From contig JBBPFI010000014.1 of NCBI GenBank assembly GCA_037974965.1, positions 372,001 to 436,000 of the forward strand: DNA of 64,000 bases, given 5' to 3'. Source of the stretch: Dacryopinax spathularia. Lineage: Eukaryota; Basidiomycota; Dacrymycetes; Dacrymycetales; Dacrymycetaceae. Below, in pieces: positions 44,333 through 54,350 of this stretch; the stretch's first letter is position 1, and each line of letters opens with the position of its first letter. The notes beneath the pieces were generated by a model. It was not told the origin of the DNA. It saw nothing but the letters and a program-made list of their open reading frames with translations, and did no database searches. A program made the translations under genes and the position numbers.

Positions 44333-46552
44333 AGTTGTTAGAGCTGAGGCTACATGTTATGCTCATATAGGGCCAAGATATTTTTGTGATGCGTCTGCAT
44401 CGCTTTGTCAGAGACAATGTTGAAAAGCTGACCGCCTTCCGCCGGTAGCCGCGCGCAGAGTTCGGGATTCGGGAGGGAAAAGGAGTGAGAACCCTGAGAC
44501 ACTGTAGTGGAAACCACGTCAGACCGGCGAGCAACGACGCACCTCTATTCCACTCCCATACACCAACAGAAGAAAACTATGTACTAGCAAATCATGACCG
44601 CAAACCGCCTCCCCCACGAAGACCACACAAAGCCCGCGTCCATACCATCGAAGACGGTGGTGAGAAACAGGAAGGGACGGCAGAGCGCCAACGGACACAA
44701 CCTAAATACAAAGCTTGTATTGGACTTCGCCTGGGCGCTCTGCCGACCTGTTCCCATACCCAGCGGGATGTACAGCGAGAAGCATGTGCGCTGAGCTGAC
44801 TGGGTAGTGGACGTATGGTGCTCGCGATGTATGCACCGGCAAGGACGAGAAGCAGATGGGACCGCGAGAACGATCTCCACAAGCGTGCATACCGACAAGC
44901 TCGGGAGGGACTCATGACAGTACCGAACACGTGTATGCACACATTTCGTCAGACGACATGTGTGGCAATAAGGAGCAGCAAAAGATTCCAACGAAGTAAC
45001 GCCAGCAATGTCCGGGCGGTAAGATAGCAGAGGAACCGCAGACCAGGAGAACAACAGACAACCACGAGCAACAAAGACGAGAACAAAGCAGGCATAGCAG
45101 ACGTGCTTCCCTGCCCCAACAGGAGGAACAGCAGACCTGCCAAGCCAGTGCTTTGTCGACGCCTAGCTGCTCGCCTTGTCGTGTGCCTCTATGTATGCCG
45201 TGTGGACCCGTCAGGAGTGACGATGGATCAAGTAGGTAGGAAAGATTAGGTGCGTATAAGCGCATATATACCGCTTGGGCAATGTACGCGCTAGCGACGC
45301 GCAAGTCAGAGTGAAAGCGAAGCAAAGCAGAACATCGCCCCGGCGTGCACAGCAAGCCGAAGGGGCAGAAACTCGGAGAGTATTGGGCGACTGGAACTTC
45401 AGAGTTGCGCAGTATGGTCGCCAGGCAGCCAAGGGAGTGGAGAGACACATTGGGCTGCAGATCAGATAGCGCCTGCCCAGACAACTGCAAGAAGCAGGCA
45501 ACAGGCACACGATGAACAAAGCAAGCATAGTGACCCGTCCTCCTGCCTCGGCGGGCAGATCGGCGGGCCTTCTAAGCATGATCCGTGCGTGATGCCCGCT
45601 ACTCGCGGCTGTCTTGTGGAGATCTTCCAGATGTCGACAAATCCGGAGGAAGAGACCGGTAGACAGTGGAGGAGGGAGAAGCCGACCCGTGTATGCGCAT
45701 ATAGGTCGTGTTGAACGAAGATGTTTAGAAGATATGGTGCGGCGGCCAAAGACAACAGTGGACGGCATCCTGGAATAGCTACCTGTTCTTAGCAGGGTAT
45801 CCGGTGGGTGTCCGTCCACTGATATCATCCGGCAGCCGTGGACGCTCCTTGCGCATATAGGCTTGCTGATGAGGCATTACGAAAGTCGCCGAGGACGGAG
45901 AAGACGAAGACTAAGACGAAGGCAGGGACGGGTCCACGAGCAGGATGAACATGTCACAGGGAGGAACGAGGATGGAGAATGGACGCGCAAGTCTGAATGC
46001 GTATATGAGCCATAACGTGCGTCCATACATGCGCATATAGCCGCGATGCATGTATGCGCCAGCTACGTGAGGAGCGCAAGAGAGCTGGGAGACAGCCCAG
46101 TTGATCGTGCTCCCAGATGCCTCATATCCACGAATCCTGGGCAACTGTGAGCACACCTGCGATGCTCTTCCTACTCTTTATCGCCCTCAGCAGTAGCTAG
46201 CGCATAATGCATGCACGCGACGTAAGGAAGGGAGGGTAGTGGAGGGAGGAGACAAAAGGGGAGTGCGAGACGACGCGTTTCCTCTTTTCCCTGGGACGCG
46301 CAGATATACGCCCATAAATTTGTGGGGGTTCGGAGCCGAAGATCTCCCGCCTTTTTGAGCGCGTCAGGGGTGACGTCAAGGCAACGCTGTGAGCGCATTG
46401 CATGCACGAGGGGATCGTGACTGCGGGCTGATACCCTCTGCTGCTGTTCACCATCACACTCGACTGTCCCCTGTCTCAGTTCATTGCTTGTCCTTCTCCT
46501 CCACCGTCAACAAACAAATCAAACCATCCAACCAACCAAAGAGACCGCAAAG
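44333..46552. other. Gene-free region with recurring GCGCATATA motif
   Basis: About 2.2 kb upstream of the PIL1-like gene. Minus-strand frames of about 200 codons (44912-45508, 45211-45828) overlap and are Cys/Leu-rich without family motifs, so I reject them. GCGCATATA occurs at 45260, 45695, 45851 and 46031. Around three sites (about 44818, 45260 and 46031) the sequence following resembles a loose repeat of the form GCGATGTATGCGCC..GCTA..GCGCAAG. The last 150 bp before 46553 are pyrimidine/CAA-rich, typical of a 5' leader. Confidence 0.45.
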
Positions 46553-48592
46553 ATGTTCTCCAACCTCACCAACAAACTCCAATCCACACTCTCAAACCTC
46601 GCTGACCCTCATCACGCACAACAAAACCCCCAGTCCGGCTCAGGCACCCCTCCCCCCGCCGGGAATCCAAGCAGCTACGGAACCCACGCACTCGATCAGC
46701 TCACTCATTCACTTCGCTCACTGCAGGTTCAGTATTCGCCCTCCGTTCCACCTTCTTTGAGGCCGCTGCAGCTGCTCATAACGGGCGAGAAGACGCTCGC
46801 GTTGGCATATGAGAGTGTAGCACAGAGCGCGAGGAACAGTTCGCGGGATTTGTACTTTTGGGGACAGGAGGGGGAAGACGATGTCAGGGATGTGAGCGAT
46901 CGCTTAGCCTGGCTGCTCTTCACTTCCGGCACACTCGCGTCCACACTCAGCACCACTCTTTCGGGCGATGCACGTCAGCCGCTCAAGCAACTCAGAGAGG
47001 CAGAACAGCTCCTTGCTCCGCGCAAGGCTGCCCGCGCCGCCGCCCAAGCTCAACTGCAGCGCGCCCAATCACCACAGGAACGTGCCGAGCTCGAACGCGC
47101 TATCAAGCAGGGCGAAGCGGAAGACTTCGAGCTGGAAGCCCGCGTGCGTCGTGCAAGGCGCGAAGGGCTAAGGGAGGCAGAGAGAGCAAAATGGAAAGCT
47201 GTGAGGGAGTATGCTGATAAGCTTTTGCTTCTGTGCAGAGGAGCTGAGGAACTGCTCGAGCTTGTGCCGCCCACCACGACCGGTGCGCCTAGCGCCGCTG
47301 GTGTCGCACTGGCCCAGGCGGGAGAGTATAAAGGCGCGCAAAAGTCAGCGGACATCAAGAGTGCCGTCCAGGACGCCCTCGACACCTACACACCCGGTCA
47401 ACTCGAGCCACTGTCACTCCCTGCGGAAGGGCTGTCGAGAGCCGCAAGCGACAGGCGCAGCTTCGGCGAGACGCACGCTGGCGAACTGGCCAATACGAGC
47501 GGTACCGGCCCCGCGCAGTTGAACACATCAGCGAGCGAGACACACTCTTCCCTCGCTCCACCTACATCGGGTACGCAAGCCCCTCCGCCTAGTGCGATCC
47601 TTCCCCAACCAGGACGATTCGTCGCTCCCATCCCCGGGTTAGCCAACCCCAGCACCAACAGCACCCAACCCTCCACCTCCCCCTCGCACGGCACAGGCCC
47701 AGTCGCCCCCGCCCCCGGCCTATCCGCCCAACCCGGCACCAGCCCTCTCGCCGGTAAACCCACCTCCCCCCTGGCACAGCACACCGTCCTAGCCTCCTCC
47801 CCTCCCCCAGACGTCCACTCCCCACCCCCTCTGAACCCCTCCGCGCTGAATCAGGCCCCAGCCCCGCTCCCACCCCCAACAACCACCACCTCTCCGGTCC
47901 TGTCGCCCTCTTCAAGGCCCTCGGCCAGCCTAGCGTCCGTCGCTGCGTCCGCTTCCTCAGGCCCTGCAGCTGCGGGAGGGGCGGGGTTCGTCCTCCCCGA
48001 CGGGGAAGGGACGACCACTACGACCGGGGCGGTGCCCACCATTGCCGAAACAGGTGTCCCCATCTCAGGGAGTGGGAACGGAGATGGCCCAGGTCCAAAA
48101 CAGGGTAGCCTGAGGAGAGATGACCTGCACCCCGGCTCCCCACCTACTTCCTATAATCCTCCCGCTGGCGTACCTCCCTCCTTTGGCAGTGCAGGAGCGG
48201 CTGCAGCGGGCGGAGTGGGTGCCACGGGTGGAGGGTGGATGAGTGCGGAAGAAGAGAAACGCGCCCTTGAGAGAGCCGAGAGAGACCGGATTTTGGCTGG
48301 CCAATCGACCTCCGGCTCCGGCTCTGCTGCTGCTTCCGGCTCGGGGTACCAGACAACTTATGCTCCCTACCAAAGACATGCGCACGGGCCTACCCAGGCC
48401 CAATCCCAGGCGCAGGCGCAGGCTCAAGGGCAAGGACAAGGACAAACAGAAACGGAGAGTGAGAGAGCGGCGAGAGAAGAGAAGAGGAGGCTGGAGAGGG
48501 AGGAGAGGGAGAGGATTTTGAGAGGGCAAGGCGGTGGAGGGTATGGAGGTGCGAAGGGGGACGATGATTTGCCGCCTTCTTATTCCGCCTAA
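46553..48592 (+). CDS. PIL1/LSP1-like BAR-domain protein with long disordered tail and PPxY end
   Basis: Probable membrane-curvature or eisosome-related protein, intronless, 679 residues from MFSNLTNKLQSTLSNLADPH. Residues about 40-270 are helical: LRPLQLLITGEKTLALAYES, YFWGQEGEDDVRDVSDRLAW, then a charged coiled coil (KAARAAAQAQLQRAQ, ELERAIKQGEAEDFELEAR, LREAERAKWKAVREYADKL, LLCRGAEELLELVPP). The order resembles the BAR-like Pil1/Lsp1 domain, though similarity is distant. Residues 290-560 are Pro/Ser/Thr/Ala-rich. The C-terminus has a charged repeat: EEEKRALERAERDRILAG and later EEKRRLEREERERILRG, then DDDLPPSYSA, with a PPxY motif. It could act as a scaffold recruited by WW-domain ligases. 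An upstream in-frame Met at 46484 is less likely. Confidence 0.6.
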   Translation: MFSNLTNKLQSTLSNLADPHHAQQNPQSGSGTPPPAGNPSSYGTHALDQLTHSLRSLQVQYSPSVPPSLRPLQLLITGEKTLALAYESVAQSARNSSRDLYFWGQEGEDDVRDVSDRLAWLLFTSGTLASTLSTTLSGDARQPLKQLREAEQLLAPRKAARAAAQAQLQRAQSPQERAELERAIKQGEAEDFELEARVRRARREGLREAERAKWKAVREYADKLLLLCRGAEELLELVPPTTTGAPSAAGVALAQAGEYKGAQKSADIKSAVQDALDTYTPGQLEPLSLPAEGLSRAASDRRSFGETHAGELANTSGTGPAQLNTSASETHSSLAPPTSGTQAPPPSAILPQPGRFVAPIPGLANPSTNSTQPSTSPSHGTGPVAPAPGLSAQPGTSPLAGKPTSPLAQHTVLASSPPPDVHSPPPLNPSALNQAPAPLPPPTTTTSPVLSPSSRPSASLASVAASASSGPAAAGGAGFVLPDGEGTTTTTGAVPTIAETGVPISGSGNGDGPGPKQGSLRRDDLHPGSPPTSYNPPAGVPPSFGSAGAAAAGGVGATGGGWMSAEEEKRALERAERDRILAGQSTSGSGSAAASGSGYQTTYAPYQRHAHGPTQAQSQAQAQAQGQGQGQTETESERAAREEKRRLEREERERILRGQGGGGYGGAKGDDDLPPSYSA

Positions 48593-49139
48593 ACTCGCCT
48601 TCATATCCCCTCTCTTCACCTCCTCGGCATCGGGAATATCGACAAGGTTGACGACCTTTCGCGGCCTGAAAGCTGAATGCAAGACGGCTGATGAAAACAC
48701 GGGCTGGAGTCTGGTGGGGAAGGAGGTCTGGGTTTGGTTTCAGTTTTGTGTTTATGTCTTCTTTTTTTGGCCGTGTACGATTCTGAGGATGAGGATGAGG
48801 AAAGGAGTCGGAAAGGATAGGATGACAGCAGTGCCTGGTGCACGGATTCGGACTTGAGATCGGAGGTGGTTTGTGTATAGTACTAGTTGGTTTCGGTTCA
48901 ATACTTGAATGAATGACTCGTTGCTATTTGATTTGCGGCCAAAATTGAGCTGAGCTCCAGCGGTGACCATGAGCAAGTTCAACGATATTTCCCGCCTGTC
49001 AAGAACAACCAAATCTATACGCGAGCCAGACACGGCACAGGTCATCATTTGACAAGACATTAATTCATTATTTTCTTCAAGCAGGAGCCAACAAGAGGAT
49101 CCCTAAACCTCATCTCATCCATCACCCCCTCATCACCCC
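48593..49139. other. Convergent 3' region
   Basis: 547 bp between the stops of the PIL1-like and iminopeptidase genes. T-rich DNA (48757-48770) and AT-rich DNA near 49055-49075 may serve 3'-end formation. No gene seen. Confidence 0.4.
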
Positions 49140-50253
49140 TCAAAGATCCTCCTTCCCCCTCGCCCCCTCCGGCACCCTCCCCTCCGCCAACCACCCCCCC
49201 ACAACCCCCAAATACCTCTCCCTCTCCTCCAGCATCGGCATATGCGCGCTTCCCTCGAACCTGACCCATTTTGCGTTTGGCACATGCTCGACGAAGGGAC
49301 GGACGACGGGGTCGGACGCTTCGTCGTTTGCGCCGTTGAGCACTAGGACTGGGTGGGTGATTTGGGGGAGGTGGGGGATGATGGACCAGGTGCGGAGGGT
49401 GCCGGTGATTGAGAATTCTGAGGGGCCGAGCCTGTGCGCAACGTGTTAGCAGCAGCTCCACGCAGAGAAGAGAGCAGAAGAGAGAGCAGAGAAGAGAGCG
49501 GAGAGCAGGAAGAGAGAGAGAGAGGGGGGGGGGAGAGGGAGAGGGAGAGAAGAAGGAAGAACGAGAAAGAGGAGCACAGACGCACATGACAGAATAAACA
49601 GTCGGATCCTTCTCCATCTCCCCAAAGCTCGCCAGCAGCTCCTCAGGCCAGGGCTGCATCCTACAGATAAAGCTCTGATAGAACGCGCCCGCGGCCGCCC
49701 TATACTCCTCGCTCTCGTAATCCCCCGCCTTCTCGTGGCGCTCGATCGTCTCCTGCACTTCCTTTGGCAGCTGCTTGACCAGCGCATTCGCGTTATCCTC
49801 CCACATCTTCATATCCGCCAGCCCGTTCGTGAAGACTAGCTTACGAAGGCCCTGGGGCTTGCGCCGGAGAGCGAACTCGGCAGCGAGCATCGTCCCCCAG
49901 CTATGGCCAATAATGTCGAACGCCTCGATCTTGAGATACCTGAGCAAGTTCTCAAGCTCGTCAAGGAAAAGGTCGATCGTCCAGAACTCGGCGCCCTTCT
50001 CCCTCAGGTGGCTCGACTCGCCGCTTCCGATCTGGTCATAGAAGACGACGGGGATTCCGTATTTCTCCCACAGAGCGGAGAGGGGGAGGAGGTACCGTCC
50101 GGGCACGCCGGGTCCGCCGTGTAGGACGATGAGCGGGACACGGTTGTTTGGCAGTGGAGAGGAGGGGGTGGGGAGCGTGCCGTAGACTTGGTAGGCGGTC
50201 TCGTATTCCCCAAAAGGGGCTTTACCGGATATGGTGGGCTTGTACTGGTCCAT
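49140..50253 (-). CDS. Proline iminopeptidase-like alpha/beta hydrolase (S33)
   Basis: Predicted cytosolic peptidase of about 320 residues removing N-terminal proline from peptides, or a related amidase. Two exons. Exon 1 (50253-49586) encodes MDQYKPTISGKAPFG, the oxyanion-hole block IVLHGGPGVPGRYL, VVFYDQIGSGESSH, the nucleophile elbow FDIIGHSWGTMLAAEFAL (Ser in GHSWG) and KLVFTNGLADMKMWE. Exon 2 (49431-49140) encodes LGPSEFSITGTLRTWSII, LVLNGANDEASDPVV (catalytic Asp) and RFEGSAHMPMLEER (catalytic His in SAHMP). The single intron (49432-49585, 154 nt) is three times the local norm and almost pure purine on the plus strand. All three catalytic residues are present. The cap region is short. 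Substrate preference is inferred from family only. Confidence 0.92.
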
Positions 50254-51689
50254 GATTGTGCAGGTTGGTGTTGTTGATATTTCGTGCGAGTGTTGAACTT
50301 GTCGTTAACGGACAGCAAGGTGTATAAATACGTCTGAGCCGCACAGACCCGTCCTAAGAACCGCCAGCATGCAGCACATGTCCTCGGTCCCAAGAGAGTA
50401 GCAGGACATTATGCTGTGCCCGCGGACGACCGAACCAACCACCAATTTCGAAGTGGCAGCAGATAAGCGCCGGTCATAGACCGTTGAGGAGGGCAAGTTG
50501 ATCGGGCGCCAAGCGAGTGATCGCCGACGTTTGCACGTGGTCGGCAAGTTGGATGAATTGAAGGCGGTGCTGGGGATTTTTTGTGGCAACTTGGGATTGT
50601 TTCTGTCAAATCGGCGCTGCTTATGAATCCCCGTAAGCTAAGCTTGTTATTTTCTTTTCATCGTGTCGTCGTCAGTTCTCACGAAGAAGCGAGGTCAGGG
50701 TGCAGCAAGCTGCTGGTAACCAAATGCATTCCTTCCGGAGATTACACGTGCACGGACATTTGATAGAGCAGCGAGCATGGTGGAGGGCAGTGTCCTCCTT
50801 GTGCTCCCCGTCAAGCTCCATGGCGTCGAAATATCTGACAAGGACTCGCTCAACTCTTGTGATATGAGTGAAACCTGTTACAGGGATTATAGCAAAACAT
50901 GATGAGGAAGATGAGTACGAACGAGCCTGCAATAATTGGAGCCTGATGTGCTCGAGCGGCTTCGTGGACACGGGCATAGGATGGACGCTTCGACGATCAT
51001 ACTGCTCGCGCACCTGTCTTTTCAAACGATGCAAGACTTACACAATTATATCACTGCATGAACTCAGACTGCGCGGGAAGCAAACGATCCCTCATTCAGC
51101 TATGTCCAAGCCAACCTGACCTAGCAGTTTGTCTCGACAAACTCTAGGCTCTAGCAAAGCGATATTTGGGAAGGCTGAGCTGGTAACGGAATGTACCGCT
51201 TCTCGATTTCCACATGCCGGGGAATATGTACAACCCATCAGGAGATTGGTGCATTCGTTGCGGGCCGGTCACTGACATCAAGCTGCACGGCATGAAATCG
51301 ACCGAGCGGGCCATATGGACTGTTGATCATCGAATCTCATCAAAACTGCGCACCCTACCCTGGATCGCCTTTCGAAACGTCCAGCGCCTGCCTCTCTGCT
51401 TGCTCCAGCATGTTGCAGTTCCGGTCCCTCATGCAAAGGTGCACGGGATGCTTCCACGGTCATATTGCTCGCGCTCGTGTTCTTCCAAATCATGCACCAA
51501 TGTCACCAACATTTATTTCATTACATGAATTCAAACTGCGCGGGAGGCAAGGGCACCACTGGGTATGTGTTAGCAAACATGACTTCAGCAGTTTGCGTCG
51601 ACATAGCTAGCAGAATGTCCCTTGCCACCGGGCAGCCACGGCAATTATTCAAGAATCACAGTCGAAATCACAGTCGAAACACTCAAACG
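50254..51689. other. Intergenic region with a diverged direct duplication
   Basis: About 1.4 kb between the iminopeptidase start and the dynamin stop, both on the minus strand. No supportable gene. It contains two related copies of a segment of about 110-170 bp (see separate repeat entry). Confidence 0.45.
50970..51610 (+). repeat. Pair of diverged direct repeats
   Basis: Copy 1 about 50978-51150 and copy 2 about 51446-51605. Shared blocks include TCATA.TGCTCGCGC, CATGAA.TCA.ACTGCGCGGGA.GCAA, and CAGTTTG..TCGACA. Identity is about 70% by eye, with small indels. The copies lie about 465 bp apart. Not recognised as a known element. Confidence 0.6.
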
Positions 51690-54350
51690 TCAATAACCAA
51701 TGACGCTCAGCGCTTCTTTCGCCTTCTCCAGCCGTGCTCTCCTATCCTCCATCATCCTCCGCTTTGCGGCCAAGGATGGGTTCTCGATCAGCAGGTCCTT
51801 GCAGCGTTCGTAGGCTTCGCGGCTGTCGATGCCGAGCCCGGTCACTAGCGCATTCTGGATGGCCTCTTCCAGGGAGCGGACGAAGAAGTGATTGATGATC
51901 TGCGGAACGGAGTCGATGATACGCTGCCGACAAGTCAATGTGTTGCCCTCAAGGGTCCACTCATAGGGATGCTAACCTTGAAAGAGACCTGGAAATAGGC
52001 GCGCGTCTCGGCCATGACGGTGATCTCCTCCTCCCAGTCGTCCGCCTTGTGCAACTTGGCGAGGTCAGACTCCCGCAGATCCGCATAACCCAGCTCAGCA
52101 AGCTGCGACAGAAGCTGCCCAATGGTAATATGTTCTCTCTCGGGGCTTCTGCAGTCCTTCACAGGCAGGCGGCGTTTGTGACGGTAATGGGTGAGCAGGT
52201 CATCCCTGAGGGATGTGTAGTAGGCATCGTTGAATGACATTGGCATTCGTTCCATCTTAAGGAGCTCTTCAAGCGCACTGCGCGTCGCTCGCACACGTGC
52301 GTTCACCTCGTGGGCCACGATTGTTCTACCATGGATTAGACAACGATAAGACTACAGGCACACAGATCACTCACCGCACTTTGTGCAAAAGGTGGCCTTG
52401 ATCGAAGCGTCCGAAGGTGGCCGCCGTGACCTCTTGCTCGATCTTGACAGCCCTCGGATGAACTTGGTCGAAGCAATCGAGCACGAGGGCTTTCCATTGC
52501 TTGATTGGAAGAAGCATCAGGTTCGCCTTCGCCTCGAAGGGCACGTTAAACGGAAGCTCCCCAGTGACCTCCCTACGCCCGTTTAGTATTAAAATATTAA
52601 GAGGGTGCTAAAGGAGGGGCATACTGCTGGATCACTTCGCGAACTTGATTAAGGTTGACCTTCTTCAGTTTCTCGAAGTCGTGGAAATCCTCGGCAATGA
52701 AATCTGGCTCAATCACCTCAACCTCAATTTGCATGCATTCGATTTCTTCCCGGGTTAAGGGGACGAAGAACGGCGCCGTGCAACGAACAAGCTCCTTGAA
52801 CTTCAGGAAGGTGGCTCTGTTGGAGCGAATGAAATTCTTGCAACCGCGCGCTCCAAGCAGATGTCCTCGCATCTGTGCAGAGAACCGTTCGACCAAGCGG
52901 ATCATCTCTCCGACAGGGTTGTCGGATAGCTCCGGATCTATATGAGAAAGCGTATCGTAGACGTCCTCTAGTGAAGAATGGATCTTCTCGATAAGCCCAG
53001 GAAGGCTGATGCCGTGTGAGCTTCTCAAACGAACGATGAGATACGACAGACTCACAACTGCCGGGTGAGTTCGATGAGCAGGGAGCTCAATTTCGCTGTG
53101 AGGTTCGGGGTACCCAAACGTCCCTGAAGTTGAGCTGGCAACGTCTTCCAGAATGGTGTGTTCGAGAAGAACTCGATCTCTTTGGCACGGGCGGCCTCGA
53201 ACGAAAGACGCTCTTCCAGCTCTTTGACAGAGCGCTGCTTGACGACATAGTATCCCAGATCAAGTTTATGGGGACCTTCATTCTTCAAGAGCGGCAGCCA
53301 AAGATGTTCGTCTCCTTCTTGCATCAGATCCGGTTTGGTGAGTACTCCTGTGCGTGATGAGCACATATCATTGACGCATTCTGGGCAGCGTCTCACCAAT
53401 AGTACGTCTTCCTTTCGGATCTGCGTCTCTGGCCTCCTTCAGGACGGCTTGATTCTCGGGATCATCTACAATAGATGTGAAATTTTCCACTGCCGAGACG
53501 GCTGATCCAAGCCCTACCATTCATAGTCACCGTGGCGAGGATGAGAGTGGCCTTATCGCTGATGTATTCGCGTATCATTGCCTCTATCATCTTGTCAACG
53601 CCGCCATTGGACACATCGTTCTGAATCATGCCCTGGAAAAAAGGGGTCATCCACAGGCTCTCCTCACGAAAGCACAGATGAATTACCGGGAGATCAACAA
53701 GCGTAAGATCCGTAAGCTCCGGACCGGAGATCTCGACGCAAATGACGTTCCTCGAGAATTTGACCTGAGTATCGGGAATACTGCAGGCATAAGGGTCCAC
53801 ATCGAGGTAGACCGCCGGATGCCTCTCCGGGTCAAGCACCGCTAGCTGAGCACGCCGCAAATTGATCTCAAGCTGCGTCCGGTCCGTGATCGGATTGCCG
53901 AACGGAATGGGCTCGATCTTGTCCGGGAGCTTGTTGCCGTACATATCGTGTTCGAGCTTCAGCGAGATAGTGCATTGCCATTCCTCCTGCGTGCAGCGAA
54001 GTCTAATCTCCGTTGGGCAGCGGGTGCAGGTTCCGGAACCGCGAGGGACATCCACCTTTGCACATGTCAGTTAACTCATAACGCGGTTTGGTTGAAATGG
54101 CCAACGTACTCGGGCGAAGCCTTCGATAAGGGAGCTCTTGCCGGCGGATTGTTTCTGCGAAGGCGGGAGATTATGAGTGTTTTACATCGAGTTAGAGAAG
54201 CGCTCTTACCCCAATGACAGCGATGCGAGGAAGTTCGAGTTCAGTCAGCTCGCCTTTGACATCGCGGATACGGTCGATGACATCAAGCAACTGTCGAGCT
54301 TGAATGGCATATATTCCACGATAAATGTCGGTTGGAGGTGAAGTGGACAT
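51690..54350 (-). CDS. Dynamin-family GTPase (Mx-like, without PH or proline-rich domain)
   Basis: Large self-assembling GTPase that remodels membranes. I start at 54350 (MSTSPPTDIYRGIYAIQARQ); 54485 is an in-frame alternative. G1 is GKQSAGKSSLIEGF, with an intron exactly between the conserved Gly and KQSAGKSS. The switch I region is PRGSGTCTRCP, G3 is DLPGMIQNDV (intron after DLP), G4 is TKPD in GVLTKPDLMQEGDEHLW, followed by YYVVKQRS. Then the middle/stalk region (about 53340-52320). The C-terminal exons include a GTPase effector domain: QIINHFFVRSLEEAIQNALV and ERCKDLLIENPSLAAKRRMM, ending SVIGY at 51690. About 770 residues. The N-terminus differs from Vps1 and Dnm1, so this is likely the extra fungal Mx-like dynamin class; its cellular site is unknown. 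About nine introns. Confidence 0.92.

Noticed and set aside
44912-45828. Overlapping Cys/Leu-rich minus-strand frames of about 200 codons
   Set aside because: They overlap each other in different frames, show no domain, and repeated short peptides (such as ICAYT) come from the GCGCATATA word.
46553-48592. Several long antisense frames across the PIL1-like gene
   Set aside because: They mirror the Pro/Ser/Ala-rich codons of the real gene and lack independent motifs.
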